A stretch of DNA of 64,000 nucleotides from Pochonia chlamydosporia 170 (taxonomy: Eukaryota > Ascomycota > Sordariomycetes > Hypocreales > Clavicipitaceae), in the NCBI RefSeq assembly GCF_001653235.2, contig NC_035796.1, positions 2,604,001-2,668,000 on the forward strand, given 5' to 3'. Made by a program: the position numbers and the translations under genes. This document shows positions 9,429 through 20,305 of the stretch, in pieces; the first letter of the stretch is position 1; every line of letters starts with the position of its first letter. Under the pieces are notes generated by a model. The model saw nothing but the letters and a program-made list of their open reading frames with translations. It ran no database searches and had not been told where the DNA came from.

Positions 9429-10139
9429 ATTCGCCGACTCGAGCCCATTTAACACGAAGGAACCGACGCCTCGACGTGCAAGGCTCCGGCCTTGGTACAT
9501 GCGATACGGCTGGACTTGGAAGCCTTCGGCCGTTGTATGGAGTTCTCCGATGGAGTTTAAGCTCGGCCGGTCGTTGGCGGGATATTGTAGCCTTTTAATT
9601 GACAAGGTCGGAAGACTGATTTGAGGATTTACTAAACGTAAAATTGAGATGAGAGTGATGTGAATAAGTGTATTGACCTTATTTCGTACAGATGTACCTG
9701 GTCAAGAATGGGAGAGTGTTGCATGAACTGACCTTCAAGCTAGCCTACGGAGTACACACAGCCCAGATCAACCCGAGGACTCGAAACCCATCTCTGGCAG
9801 TCTATTCAAATATAGAACAATGAGTATTTCCATGCAATTCCACTTCTGAAGTAAACGACTAGCTCATTTCGTACATCCAGATACCAGGGCCGTCATATTA
9901 GGCCCACGACTGAAGCATCTGCCGATATCGACATGTAATTTTCGGTTTATTCCATTAATTCTGTTTTACATTTTGCATTCTCCAGTGCAACACTTCTACA
10001 ATACTTCAATGTTTACTGTCCATACTTTGTACCCGTGATGTCCCTCGCCCACGTGTACCATCTGCTGAGCACCATCGTCAATCCACATTCTCCACTCAGC
10101 CTCAACCTCAACCTCAACTCCCACCTCGCAACTCACACA
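9429..10139. other. Intergenic: 3' UTR of the micro-exon gene and promoter of the next gene
   Basis: GC-richer just after the micro-exon gene, then AT-rich. Contains a TACGGAGTAC motif at 9746-9755. The leader before 10140 is a CT/CA-rich repeat (cctcaacctcaacctcaac). Confidence 0.5.
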
Positions 10140-10931
10140 ATGTCCACCCCCAGCAACCTCATCATAGTATGCTGCCACGGCATATGGCTCGGCGGCCCCT
10201 CCAAAGGCCACAACGAATTCGAATGGCTCATCGCTGACTTCCAGCACGGCGAAACACCAACATTCATCGAGCACATCAAAGCCGGCATACGATGCCTCTC
10301 AGAAGATAGAAGCAACTCTGTCCTCATTCCCTCAGGGTACGTTGTACACCCCCCACTGTAAAACCAAATACTCACATAATCTAGAGCTCCTACTCGCAGG
10401 GAGACCTCCCTATCAGAGGCCCAATCCTATGTGAATGTCGCCATACAGAACGACTACTTCTCCCTTCTTGAGACACCAATCATAGACGGGGAGATACTTC
10501 TCGAGGAACGTGCCCTTGATTCATACCATAATGTATTGTTTAGTTTGACGTTGTTTCATACGCGGTTTGGGTACTGGCCGCAAAAGGTGACGATTATAAG
10601 TCATGCGTTTAAGAGGCCTCGGGTCGTGGATGGACATTGCGTCGCCATTGGGTTTCCGTTGGAGAGGGTGTCGTTTGTGGGTATTGATCCGCTGGGTTTG
10701 AAGGACAAGAAGGGTGCGATGGTGGGTGTGACGGAGGCGGTGGGTGATTGGGAGGATGATCCGCATGGAAGGGGGGATAAGTTGGCGTCCAAGAGGGCGA
10801 GGAGGAACGTTTGGGGGATGTGGCAGGGTGTTTTTGAGGAGGGGATATATGAATCTCGCAAAGGGGGTTTGAGGACAATTGGCCATGGCAAGATGGAGAG
10901 TTTGGCCGACGGGGAGAGGCCATGGTTATGA
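10140..10931 (+). CDS. DUF218-like (YdcF/ElyC-type fold) protein
   Basis: Two exons, 10140-10336 and 10385-10931, with a 48-nt intron (gtacgt...ctag), encode 247 residues. The N-terminus begins with a hydrophobic strand and a loop (SNLIIVCCHGIWLGG). Later come SVLIPSG, a conserved SEAQSY block and an EERALDSYHN block, then the strand KVTIISHAFKRPR. This order matches fungal DUF218 proteins, relatives of bacterial YdcF/ElyC with a Rossmann-like fold. The biochemical function of the family is largely unknown. No signal peptide or membrane segment is apparent, so a cytosolic protein is likely. It is convergent with the hydrolase gene, with only 105 nt between stops. The ATG is preceded by an A/C-rich context. 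Confidence 0.75.
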
Positions 10932-11036
10932 TTGGATACTCTAAACTTGTGTCGTATTGTACGTCTATCATGCCTCTTCTAACCATCTAGCCGACTTGCC
11001 ATATCACCATTCCTCACCCAGTCAAATCATAGTAAA

Positions 11037-12080
11037 TCAAATCTTCGCCCTCCTCCTCCTCCTCGGCCCCTCCCCAACAACACGCACCAAAAACTCAACC
11101 GCATCCCTCACCATATCCGCACTAAACCTATGCCCAACCCCCTCATACACCCTATCATCAACCACCACCTCCCCATCCTTATACCACCCCCCAACAGCAT
11201 CCTTCACCACCGCCAAGAACGGCTCGCCTCTCGCATACGGAACCAACTTGTCATCGCCCCCCGAACACGCCAGCACTTTCTTCCCGCGTATCCGCGCGTC
11301 AAAAATCCCCCGTAGGCGTGCCCGCTCCGACGACGACAGCGGCAGACACGGCACAGCGGAGCCGTTTGCCCCGAAAAGAATCGACTTAGGATCATGCGAC
11401 TGACACGTTGACAGGAGGTCCCTTGGGAAGTATTTACTGCCTAGTAGGTCCTCATTCTTGGTATCCAAATTAGACCGCCTGGCCCGATTACACATTAAAT
11501 CTGGCAAGTTAGCACCCGTCACGGCGGGAGAGCAGGCCAACATACTCAGGTAGTCGGGACATCCGACAATAACAACCGCCGCATCGATTCTCTCCTCCCC
11601 GAACCAGGACCACCATGCTGAATGCCCGCCGAGGCTCCATCCCAGACAAACATGGGCGTCTACATCTCTGCCGAGATACCCGCCCACGAGATCCATCAGA
11701 CCGCTCATGTCACTCACGCCGCCTTTAACAATGCCAGCCATGTCGATAGCATGCTTCTCGTTGCCCTTGTCCCAAGCGTGGTTGGCAAGTTCACTGACGA
11801 GCCTTGAGCCATGGTTCGGCATGTCGAATGAGAGAGCTACCAGGCCACGAGACTGGGGGGAGGATGAGTGGTGCCATGCATCAAGTGTGCGGCGAGCAAT
11901 GTCCTGCATGCGGGCTCTTGTTCGGGTCCGTGGGTGTAATAGCCACAGACAAGTTAGTGGAATATCTGGACTGGCAAGCTCGTTGAGGCCGTAGACGTCG
12001 ACGAGCAGACCTGCCATGGGGATGGTGGACATGGATATGGGGGGCGCGGGGTCGAGGCCCTTGGTTGAATATTCATCCAT
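11037..12080 (-). CDS. Alpha/beta hydrolase
   Basis: Single exon of 347 residues from ATG 12080. An earlier ATG at 12206 would add a His/Ile/Tyr-rich leader that looks like 5' UTR, so the internal start is chosen. The nucleophile elbow is G-W-S149-L-G-G-H (GxSxG). A plausible acid is Asp276 or Asp277 in GGDDKLVP. The catalytic His is probably His317 in EGVGHRF. The early segment ALSFDMPNHGSR is the strand and loop that normally shapes the oxyanion hole. There is no signal peptide. The C-terminus ends in Arg/Lys. The substrate cannot be told; it is likely a cytosolic esterase or lipase-like enzyme of the fungal 'alpha/beta hydrolase' conserved group. Confidence 0.85.
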   Translation of the reverse strand: MDEYSTKGLDPAPPISMSTIPMAGLLVDVYGLNELASPDIPLTCLWLLHPRTRTRARMQDIARRTLDAWHHSSSPQSRGLVALSFDMPNHGSRLVSELANHAWDKGNEKHAIDMAGIVKGGVSDMSGLMDLVGGYLGRDVDAHVCLGWSLGGHSAWWSWFGEERIDAAVVIVGCPDYLSMLACSPAVTGANLPDLMCNRARRSNLDTKNEDLLGSKYFPRDLLSTCQSHDPKSILFGANGSAVPCLPLSSSERARLRGIFDARIRGKKVLACSGGDDKLVPYARGEPFLAVVKDAVGGWYKDGEVVVDDRVYEGVGHRFSADMVRDAVEFLVRVVGEGPRRRRRAKI

Positions 12081-12940
12081 TGTGACGATTGTTGTAGATG
12101 CTCTGGGAGGATGAATTGGCGGAGAAAAGTGCAAGGTCGGGTAAAGGTAGACGTATATGCAGATGCTAATGTGATGTTGATGAGCCGAGGCCGGGCTGCT
12201 TGTCAAGGATCAATCGATCTTATACCCGCATCCTGTTCATGCCCCACGGTGGCGCAACCAATCTCGCGACAATTGCCGGCCAGCCTATGATTCATGATGT
12301 GCCAAAGAGCAAAGGCCGGGATGGAACAAGGTTGAAAGTCTGCTGAAATTCATCAACTAGTTTGTTTACTTGCGGTCAATTAGACTGGCTCTCAGACACG
12401 GTACCTATAACAAATATATCATGACCGAATCGAATTCCTCTCAAGGCCTCATCCCACAAAGAACATTGAATCGCCCAAAACATTCATCCACAACGCTCAC
12501 AATGCATCAGTTTGACAAAAGGAATAAATCATATCAATATCGCCATGCTCCAGACAAAAGATCGCCTGACTACCGTAACGCCTGCAGTTATAACCGCCAT
12601 TTTCCTAACATCCCGCCGAGCCCAAAATTTCTTTCTTCCACCGTTCCCACCATGTAGCGTGTAGCCTCTTTTCCTATTCTGCGTCTTTCTTCGTCTTGTT
12701 TGGTTGTTTGTTCTCATCCGTATACGACGAACCATATACAATTTCTGCTTCGCATCTCCTTCCGCTACAGCACGGCTCCTCAAAATTAATCCCTCCGTAC
12801 TAGCCCAGGCCGGTAGCTAGCAATAGGCGGCATCGAATGGTATCTTAAATTGCGTCTTCCCATCTCCTCCACTTAGCCTGTCTGCATGCACAGGTGCACA
12901 TTCACTCCCTTCTCCCTGTGTAGGTCCAAGCTGCCATTGC
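12081..12940. other. Intergenic region between hydrolase promoter and ICE2 3' end
   Basis: No supported ORF or RNA. It should carry the hydrolase 5' leader (left) and ICE2 3' UTR (right). Confidence 0.5.
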
Positions 12941-14293
12941 TTAGTCAACTTTCCAGTGATCAGGCTCGTCTGTGCCCAGGTACAGCTCCACGCCGTACAA
13001 CACCATGGTCAGACCGACATTGATCCATCTCCATGTGCTGCCCCCAACGTCGCCTCCCCTTAGAGTCCAGCCGTCGGGGCCTTCGCTCGTTGAAAAATGT
13101 TGCAGAAGCAAGCTCGTGTACACTGACACCAGGATGGACGGTGAGAACCAACTCAGAAATCCCAGCACCTTGTTGGCTGTTTCCGAGTCCTCAAAGTCGG
13201 GATCCTCCATGAGGGCACGTGCGCCAAGATCACGCACCGAAGGAATGATTCTCGTCGCCGAGTAAAACACGAAAAGTCGATACGTCAGGGAAATTATGAC
13301 TGACGGTGTGATTGTTTGGAAGGCGGCGTACAAAAGGGCCAAGGCAGAGTGGATGGCCGACGGCAACGAGCCCAAAATATGGAGCAGCGTTGAGTAAGAG
13401 GCCATGATGACCGGTGGTAGAGGTGGAATGTCAGGTTGCGATGAAGCCTGGCCTTCGATTTCTTCTGACGGCAGATAATCCGTAAATATTTGATAAACGC
13501 ACAGCACGACGTAAGCAAACAGGAGTGAGCTTTCAATAGGGTTTCCGCGCCCACTCCCAATGCCGTAAGCACAAAGAAAAACTGCTGTGGTCATGGTTAC
13601 GCCGATGAGTGTTGCATCCAGGTTGCTGATTTGCGGAAATTGTGCAACTCGCCAAAGGAAGTATACGGCACTGGCGATAATGGAGCCAGAGAATGCCAAC
13701 AGTATTATCTGTTGTTTTCTTCTATTAGCATGGCATAAAAGTAAAGACAGTATAGGAAAGATTGCACTCACCACCCAGGTGTCACTTCGTCCTCTATTCA
13801 CAAGCCAGCGAGTGATCTGGCCCGCTGCCTGAATGACGAGAAGAGTGCAAAAGCCCTCGAGAAGCTGGAAGATGGGGCCAGAGTATCGAAGAATACTGTC
13901 CCAGCTACCCAACATGAGAGTCTCCAAGACGCCATATTTCCCAAACATCCACTCCGTCCAACTCGTGCTCTTGGATTGGAAGATGCCTCCTAATGTCCTC
14001 TCAACCCAGTTCGTGCTTCCGGCGTCAACGGCAAACTGACCGAGGGCCCAGATAAGAAGTGAAGGAATGACAATCCACTGCGAAAGCCTGAGAATGTTAA
14101 AGACGGTCGAGCCGAGGCGTGACTTGGTCGGAGTCACGATGCGGATTGCCGAGTATACGAGGTAGTAGATGAATAGCGACAGGCTATACGCCAGCCCGCT
14201 ATCACGGCCGCCGACATCGAAGGCGACGGGTATTGACAAGACGATGCTAAAGAGGAAGATGGAGCTGCAAAAGATGCTGAATAACCACCACAT
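12941..14293 (-). CDS. ICE2: ICE2-family ER membrane protein
   Basis: Ice2 is a multi-pass ER protein involved in cortical ER structure, lipid-droplet use and control of phospholipid synthesis in yeast. The N-terminus (MWWLF...) runs into a first membrane helix and the motif AFDVGGRDSGLAYSLSLF, which is characteristic of the family. Seven to nine further hydrophobic segments follow. A 63-nt intron (13771-13709; gtgagt donor, GCTAAT branch, acag acceptor) probably interrupts the gene. It is a multiple of three with no stop, so retention would add 21 residues. Spliced length is 429 residues. ATG 14293 starts the conserved N-terminus, so no further exon is needed. It is divergent from the transporter gene, 3.7 kb away. 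Confidence 0.88.
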   Translation of the reverse strand: MWWLFSIFCSSIFLFSIVLSIPVAFDVGGRDSGLAYSLSLFIYYLVYSAIRIVTPTKSRLGSTVFNILRLSQWIVIPSLLIWALGQFAVDAGSTNWVERTLGGIFQSKSTSWTEWMFGKYGVLETLMLGSWDSILRYSGPIFQLLEGFCTLLVIQAAGQITRWLVNRGRSDTWVVSAIFPILSLLLCHANRRKQQIILLAFSGSIIASAVYFLWRVAQFPQISNLDATLIGVTMTTAVFLCAYGIGSGRGNPIESSLLFAYVVLCVYQIFTDYLPSEEIEGQASSQPDIPPLPPVIMASYSTLLHILGSLPSAIHSALALLYAAFQTITPSVIISLTYRLFVFYSATRIIPSVRDLGARALMEDPDFEDSETANKVLGFLSWFSPSILVSVYTSLLLQHFSTSEGPDGWTLRGGDVGGSTWRWINVGLTMVLYGVELYLGTDEPDHWKVD

Positions 14294-17200
14294 CGGTGCG
14301 GCAGGGCGGCGGGCTCGAGCCGTGCCGGTCGACGGAGGGAAGAAAAGGTGTCGTTAGAAGCTGCGTGCGATGCAAGTCGAAGGACAGTTGCTTCTCTCGT
14401 CTGGTTGGATCGGTCGGTCTTGTGTTGAGCTCTTAAGGTCGCTTGCGAGCCGCAGAAGCTTTCACAAGCTCATGTACAGATGTAGCTCAACGTGTCGTGT
14501 GTTTGGCCAAGCTGCGCTCGTGCGGTGTACTGCGCAGGAACCGCCTGCGGGACAGATGCTGATCGACGTCACCTGTTCTTTGCAACACACCAAGAGATGA
14601 GTCGCCGTCTGGTTGAGCGCAAGCGCGTGGCTTTTTTAATGATGGTGTGTTGATGCCAGCCAGGACGCGCTTGTGGTTGGACGAACTGGGCCTGCAATCT
14701 AAGATGATTAAGGCAGCCCACCAGCTTTTTTTTCTCTGTCTCTTGCAGTCACCCGCCCGCCCGCAATGTGCCGTGGGAAGCAAGTGTAAAGGTGTCCACA
14801 ATTCTCAAGTAGTTCACGGTGAGTAAAATTGGCACAAGCTGAGCTGGAATGAACTGTACCTTATCGCCGTGTTATCTGCACGTGAAGGCCCGTGGAAGTG
14901 GAAGACCACACGGGTTGTTCATTCATTGGCACTGGCACTGCGAGAAGTCATGGAGTCCAGGAATACCCGGGGTAATGTTCAAACAAGAGAGTTCACCACA
15001 GAGGGCTGTTTCTGTACCATGAAGTCGAATCGAAATGTGGATGGCCTGTTGAACTGTTCAGTCGAGCTGTGAGCTGCAAGCTATGAGAGCCAGACCAGCC
15101 TCGAGTGTGTTGCCGTCGGAAGGCTCCGTCCAGGCACACCACGGGCATGTGCAGGGAAGCAAGCTGCTGTTGAACCACTTGTGCCACAAGGGAGGGCGAG
15201 TTCAAGATGCGATTTCTCCAAAAGGCGATGTCCCAACATATATATGCTGCTTTTCTTGAGATGCTGAGAGAAAACGATCCATCTCTCGGATGAACTGGAA
15301 CTGCACGCCTTGGGCGTGTTGGAAAGACCAGACACTTTGATAGCACATCGCGACTTCCAGATTGGTCCAGAGGTCGCGTGGGCCAGACCGCTCCTACCAC
15401 ATGAGCTTCACCGACTGCGCCGTCTTTTTCCTGCAGAAACGAAGATCTACACGTCCAAGCCACTAAACCTCAGTTACGATGTTCGCATTCAATCAAGAAT
15501 ACTCTGGCAGGACTCAACATGATCAGCTTGTATGTTTTATGGCCTTTTTCTTTGTTCATTTTTCCCCCTTTTTCTTTGTAAGTGTTCTGGTAGGCTGAAC
15601 AGTCCTATCCCTGTGCTGTTCATTTCTCTTCATGATCAATGATGATCGATGGACAATGCCTGGTTAGGCTGTAGGCACCCGACACCTCACATGAGCTTGC
15701 TTGGTTGCAACAAGATGGCGTTTCTACCCTGATGACATTCAAGAGCCGCCACCGTAGGCATCTTCAACTTATCAGGTCTCAATCGGCCTAGAAACCTAGA
15801 GTGGAAAGTGTAGTATCACGGCTTCGAGCCTAGTCTATTTATCCTCAAACCAGTCCAATACGTCCCTGCGATACAGGCATAAGCACGGAGACGTGAGAGC
15901 GAGTCGAAACCCCACCCGAAGAGTGGCATTCCCTCAAGAGTCAATCCAGGTCTAGCTGCCTCTAGATGACGACGTGAGGAGCAGGCAGGAAATCAAGAGA
16001 GTTGCCCAACCTGGTTATCAGACAAACTCTGCCGGCCAAACCCGAAGTTCGTACGAGGCGATCTAGGCTAAATGCTCGCTTATCAAGTCGACAAGTACCA
16101 GGAGTAGGACCAAGTTACATTCCGATGCGCTTTCGCGGTTTATCGCGAGAAGTCCTCACCAGATCGTTGTTACTGCAATATATGCAACCGTCTTTGACCA
16201 AGGATATGGTGTTTTTACGAGCCGCCGAAGCACCAATCCAAACATGCCCTTCGGCTGATTGGTGCCGTGCGCCAACACGGATGGTCCCGAACATCAATCC
16301 GAGATCAGGAATTAAAAATGACAATGATCTACAAGACTGCAGGTTTCCAGTACCCAGGGTAGCGGATGTGTAGCCTTGATGTCTAGAAATCTACAGGACA
16401 TTTTCCTGCAGCAGCAGTAACAACAACTGCAGTGCAGTACCTACCGTACTTCGCTAGGCATACAACACAAATAAGCTTAACAGTCAATCAAGTTGCTCAC
16501 CAAGTGGATCCAAGGGTGTGGAGGCAAGGCACCATCTACAGAGAACTTGGCGAGGTTTCGGAATTGCGTGATGCAGAGGTTGTAATTGCGCCTTCAAGTT
16601 CGCAATGTACTATCGAATGCAACTGTTGCTGAACCCTTGTGTTTGACCCGATAGCCCGAGATTGTGGCCTGTCGCTTCTTCCGTAGGTTATTCCCTTTCC
16701 ATTTGGCACTGTACGTTGCTGATTCTCTGCGTAGGAACAAAATGCGAATGACTTGTGTGTAGACGTCATGGTGAGATAAACGGCCGTTGGGTGAGAGAAT
16801 GTCTCCGCTCGCCCCGATTGAACCACTTTAAACCACTTTAAGGACAGAGATTTCAACTTGGCATTGTTGTCCATGACAGTGCCGTTGAGCATCACGGTTT
16901 TATCGGATTGTGTTGCCATCCAGTTGAGAAAAATGGCGGCATTGCGTTCGTGTGGCAACCAGTACGGCGGCGCCGAGGCCAAGCGGCAGATCTCAGATTC
17001 ATCACTTGGCAGATTGCATGGCTTGATTTGTCTCAACCATCCATCCATCTCTGGCGCCGCATTTTTTTACCATTTGTTTATTTGGCTGCCTGATTGCACC
17101 CATGTATCTATCGTTGGCTGCTGGCATGGGCAAATGGCCGCTCAACGTATCCCAACACTGAGAGGCAACAAGGCAGTCTCTGCCATTCGACCAAGTCGTT

Positions 17201-17954
17201 CTCGGAGCACATCATCAGTTTCGACTCCACAAACATCCCCAAAGACAAGGTAAAACATCCGTCAAAAGCATGGGTAATCTGTGTGGCGTGCCCACCCCAA
17301 AACGTCATGGTACCCACTCTGTCATGACTTGAATGTTCCTGTTGGCAATTGGGCCTTTTCCGTCGGACGGGACGCATTTGGGAAGATTCCCATTCGACGT
17401 CTTTGTCCATGGCGCCCGCTACTCTGGCGCCGTCACTTCACCACCTCCGCTGGACCCATTCTTCGCAGGTATTTGGGGGAACCACGACCGGGGGGCCACC
17501 ATTTGCAAAGTCAAGTCAATCCAGTGCGGCCAGAGTGAACGAGATGCTACCTACCTAGGTAGTACTTGACGAGTTTGGTACGAGTAAGGAGCATTTGATC
17601 CTACGGACGCGGAGCTAGCAAGCCAAATGAATGCTGGTGACGGATCCCCATCAATTTCGGTCGTGACCCGTCAGCATGACGGACGGTTGAAATACAATCG
17701 CGTGCCCACGTTGCCATTTGGCTTTTTCGACTTCTCATCACCTAACGTGAGCCCGGCTGTGATACTGACGGTATTATTGTTGTTTTCTTTTTCACCCTAC
17801 TTCGTTGTATGGTCGACACATGCCTATTCAGCATCGTTTCCACATAAACACAAACCGTCACCACCAACCCGAATGACACCGTCGTTGCATTGAGATTCTC
17901 TCCCAATCTTGCTCTCAACAAGCAACATCCAATACACCTCTCCAGACATTCACC
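14294..17954. other. Gene-poor divergent intergenic region
   Basis: 3.7 kb between ICE2 and the amino-acid transporter, both transcribed away from it. The longest frame (14993-15463, minus) has no recognisable domain and sits on GC-biased sequence, so it is not called. A TACCTAGGTA palindrome lies at 17552-17561. No RNA gene recognised. Confidence 0.5.
17552..17561. repeat. TACCTAGGTA palindrome
   Basis: Second copy of the intergenic palindrome, in the context gctacctacctaggtagtac, about 400 nt upstream of the transporter ATG. Confidence 0.8.
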
Positions 17955-19609
17955 ATGTCAGACAAAGTCCGTTCCGGCTCCGTCTCCGGTCACCGGGACC
18001 TTGAATTCGGCAAAGGTCGCTCCGCCAAATTGGCCTCCGTCTTTGGCGGTAATGGCGTCACTGTTGGCCCTCGCATCTGCGACCTCCCCGACTACCTTAA
18101 GCAAGAAGTCTCCGAAACCGAAGGCGAGTCCAGCGAGGCCATTCTCAACCGCCAGCTCGCCTCTGAAGATGGCGCCGCAATCCAATACCGCACCTGCTCC
18201 TGGCAAAAAACGGCGGCCCTCCTCTTCAGCGAGTACATCTGCCTTGCCATCATGAGTTTTCCCTGGTCGTACAGCTACCTTGGCCTCGTCCCCGGTCTGA
18301 TCTTGACGGTTGTTGTCGCCGCCATTGTACTGTACACGAGTCTGATCCTGTGGGAGTTTTGTCTCCGCCACCCCGAGGTTCGCGATGTTTGCGATCTTGG
18401 CCAGACGCTGTTTTGGGGCAAGAAATGGGCCTGGTGGGGAACAGCAGTCATGTTTGTTCTCAACAACACCTTTATTCAGGCACTGCATGTGCTTGTCGGC
18501 GCAGAGTATCTCAACACCATGACGGAAAAGACGTCCATTGGTGGATGCCGCACCGTCGAGTTCTCGGTTGTCATTGTCGTGATTTGCTGGCTGGCGTCGC
18601 TCCCGCGGACATTCAGTATGATGTCCAAGCTGGGCACTGCCTCGGCCTTCTTCACCTTGATCAGTGTCGTCTTGGCCACGGCCTTTGCGGGTGTCCAGGG
18701 CAAACCAGCTGGATATACGCCTGCAAAGGGTGAGCCCATCGTCACCGCTGTGCCCGTAGCGAGCACCACCTTTGTCCAGGGAATGGCGGCCTTTTTGAAT
18801 ATTAGCTATACGTTTATCGGCCAAATTACCCTGCCTAGCTTCATTGCGGAAATGCGTGACCCTCGGTATGTTTTCTGCCGGCGAGATAATGCTGAGAGAA
18901 GTCTCCAAAACTAACGCCTTGTCTAGTGAATTCCCCAAGTCCCTCTGGGCATGCACAATCGCCGAAATCATCGTCTTCAGCGTTGTCGGAGCCGTCATCT
19001 ACGCATACAGCGGCAATCAGTACGTCAAGGCGCCTGCGTTTGGCTCCCTCGACGACTTGTACAAGAAGGTCTCCTTCTCCTTCATGATCCCCACCATTAT
19101 CTTCCTTGGCTGTCTGTACGCTTCGGTAACGGCGCGATTCGTCTTCTTCCGTCTCTTTAGAAATTCGAAACACTTGAGTGACCATACTGTTGTGGGCTGG
19201 GGTTCCTGGGCCGCTATTCTCCTGACAACCTGGATCTTCGCCTTTTTCATTTCCCAAGTTATTCCGTTCTTTTCTTCTCGTGAGTCCCGCATCTCAAACT
19301 TTGAACCACACGTGAACATCGGAACTAACCGTGATAGTCCTCTCCGTCATGAGCTCCCTTTTCGACAGCTGGTTCGGCTTCATCTTCTGGGGCGTAGCCT
19401 ACTTCCGAATGCGCACCGCCGACAAGAAGATTGGACGTGAGCGCAACGTCATTGGCGACTGGTTCTCCATGGGCCTCAACGTAATCATCATCCTGACGGG
19501 CTTCTTCTTCCTGACAGCAGGAACATATGCCAGTGTACAGGGCATTATTGATTCGTTCAACGCAGGTGAAGTCGGTGGTGTGTTTAGTTGTAAGAGTAAC
19601 GGCGTATAA
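17955..19609 (+). CDS. Amino-acid transporter, AAAP family (Mtr-like)
   Basis: Proton-coupled amino-acid permease of the Aa_trans family, similar in layout to Neurospora Mtr, the neutral amino-acid permease. Exons 17955-18865, 18927-19279 and 19338-19609 are joined by 61- and 58-nt introns (gtatgt...ctag, gtgagt...atag). The product is 511 residues. A hydrophilic N-terminus of about 85 residues precedes about eleven hydrophobic segments. The first membrane block (QKTAALLFSEYICLAIMSFPWSY) and the later ISYTFIGQITLPSFIAEMRDP segment are typical of this fungal subfamily. It is a plasma-membrane protein by family knowledge. The gene starts with Ser-rich sequence after ATG 17955, which has a CACC context. 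No frameshift or truncation. Confidence 0.92.
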
Positions 19610-20305
19610 GCGTTGAAGACAAAATCGTGGTTTGAGGTGCAAAACTAAAACGAAACGACTTCGGGATTTTTTACGAGAACTTTATGACTGGGAAGAGGAC
19701 TGGTGCGGCATTATATACGATTTGCATGCCATTTTATGGCTTTCTTGGCTTTTCTTCATGTGCGAGAATATTGGGTGGCGCTTGGCTTGGCTGTCTTGGC
19801 TCATCCAGGGTGGTGGTGCTGATCGATGACATGGCCGGGAAGTGGGTGAGGGGGCAGGCGGATTATGATACCTGGGCAATGATGTTTTTCTGTGCATGTG
19901 CATTTTTGTGATGTCATTTTGCGGTGTTGTTCGTAGTACCATTTCCATTCTGATGTCCCAAGTGTTGGTCAAACTCGAACTACGATATCCGAATGGCGCT
20001 CTCAGTACATGTACGTCCAGTTGGTGCTGACATAGAAGTAAGTTGATGGCTGTAGCTGTCAAAGCCACTGGCAATCAGGACGTTCTTCGCAATGACAAAA
20101 GAGCCGTGTCTTGTCTGTTGAATGCATATTCTATAATGTACAGATGTCGCTATATGTTCCCAGCCCGTTACTCATACTCCTATTGTACAGCTCCATAGCC
20201 CAGATTCCAAACTTTGGACAACCTACAATTCATTACTCTCGCCAAACCGCCATTCCTACACCTTACTTAAATTACGGCAGTAGTCCACTCTGCAATTCCG
20301 TCGAG
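19610..20305. other. Convergent 3' intergenic region
   Basis: Separates the transporter and the folate-synthase-family gene, which converge. Nothing supported. Confidence 0.5.

Noticed and set aside
14993..15463. 156-codon minus-strand frame
   Set aside because: No domain, no convincing start context, and equal-length frames overlap on the other strand.
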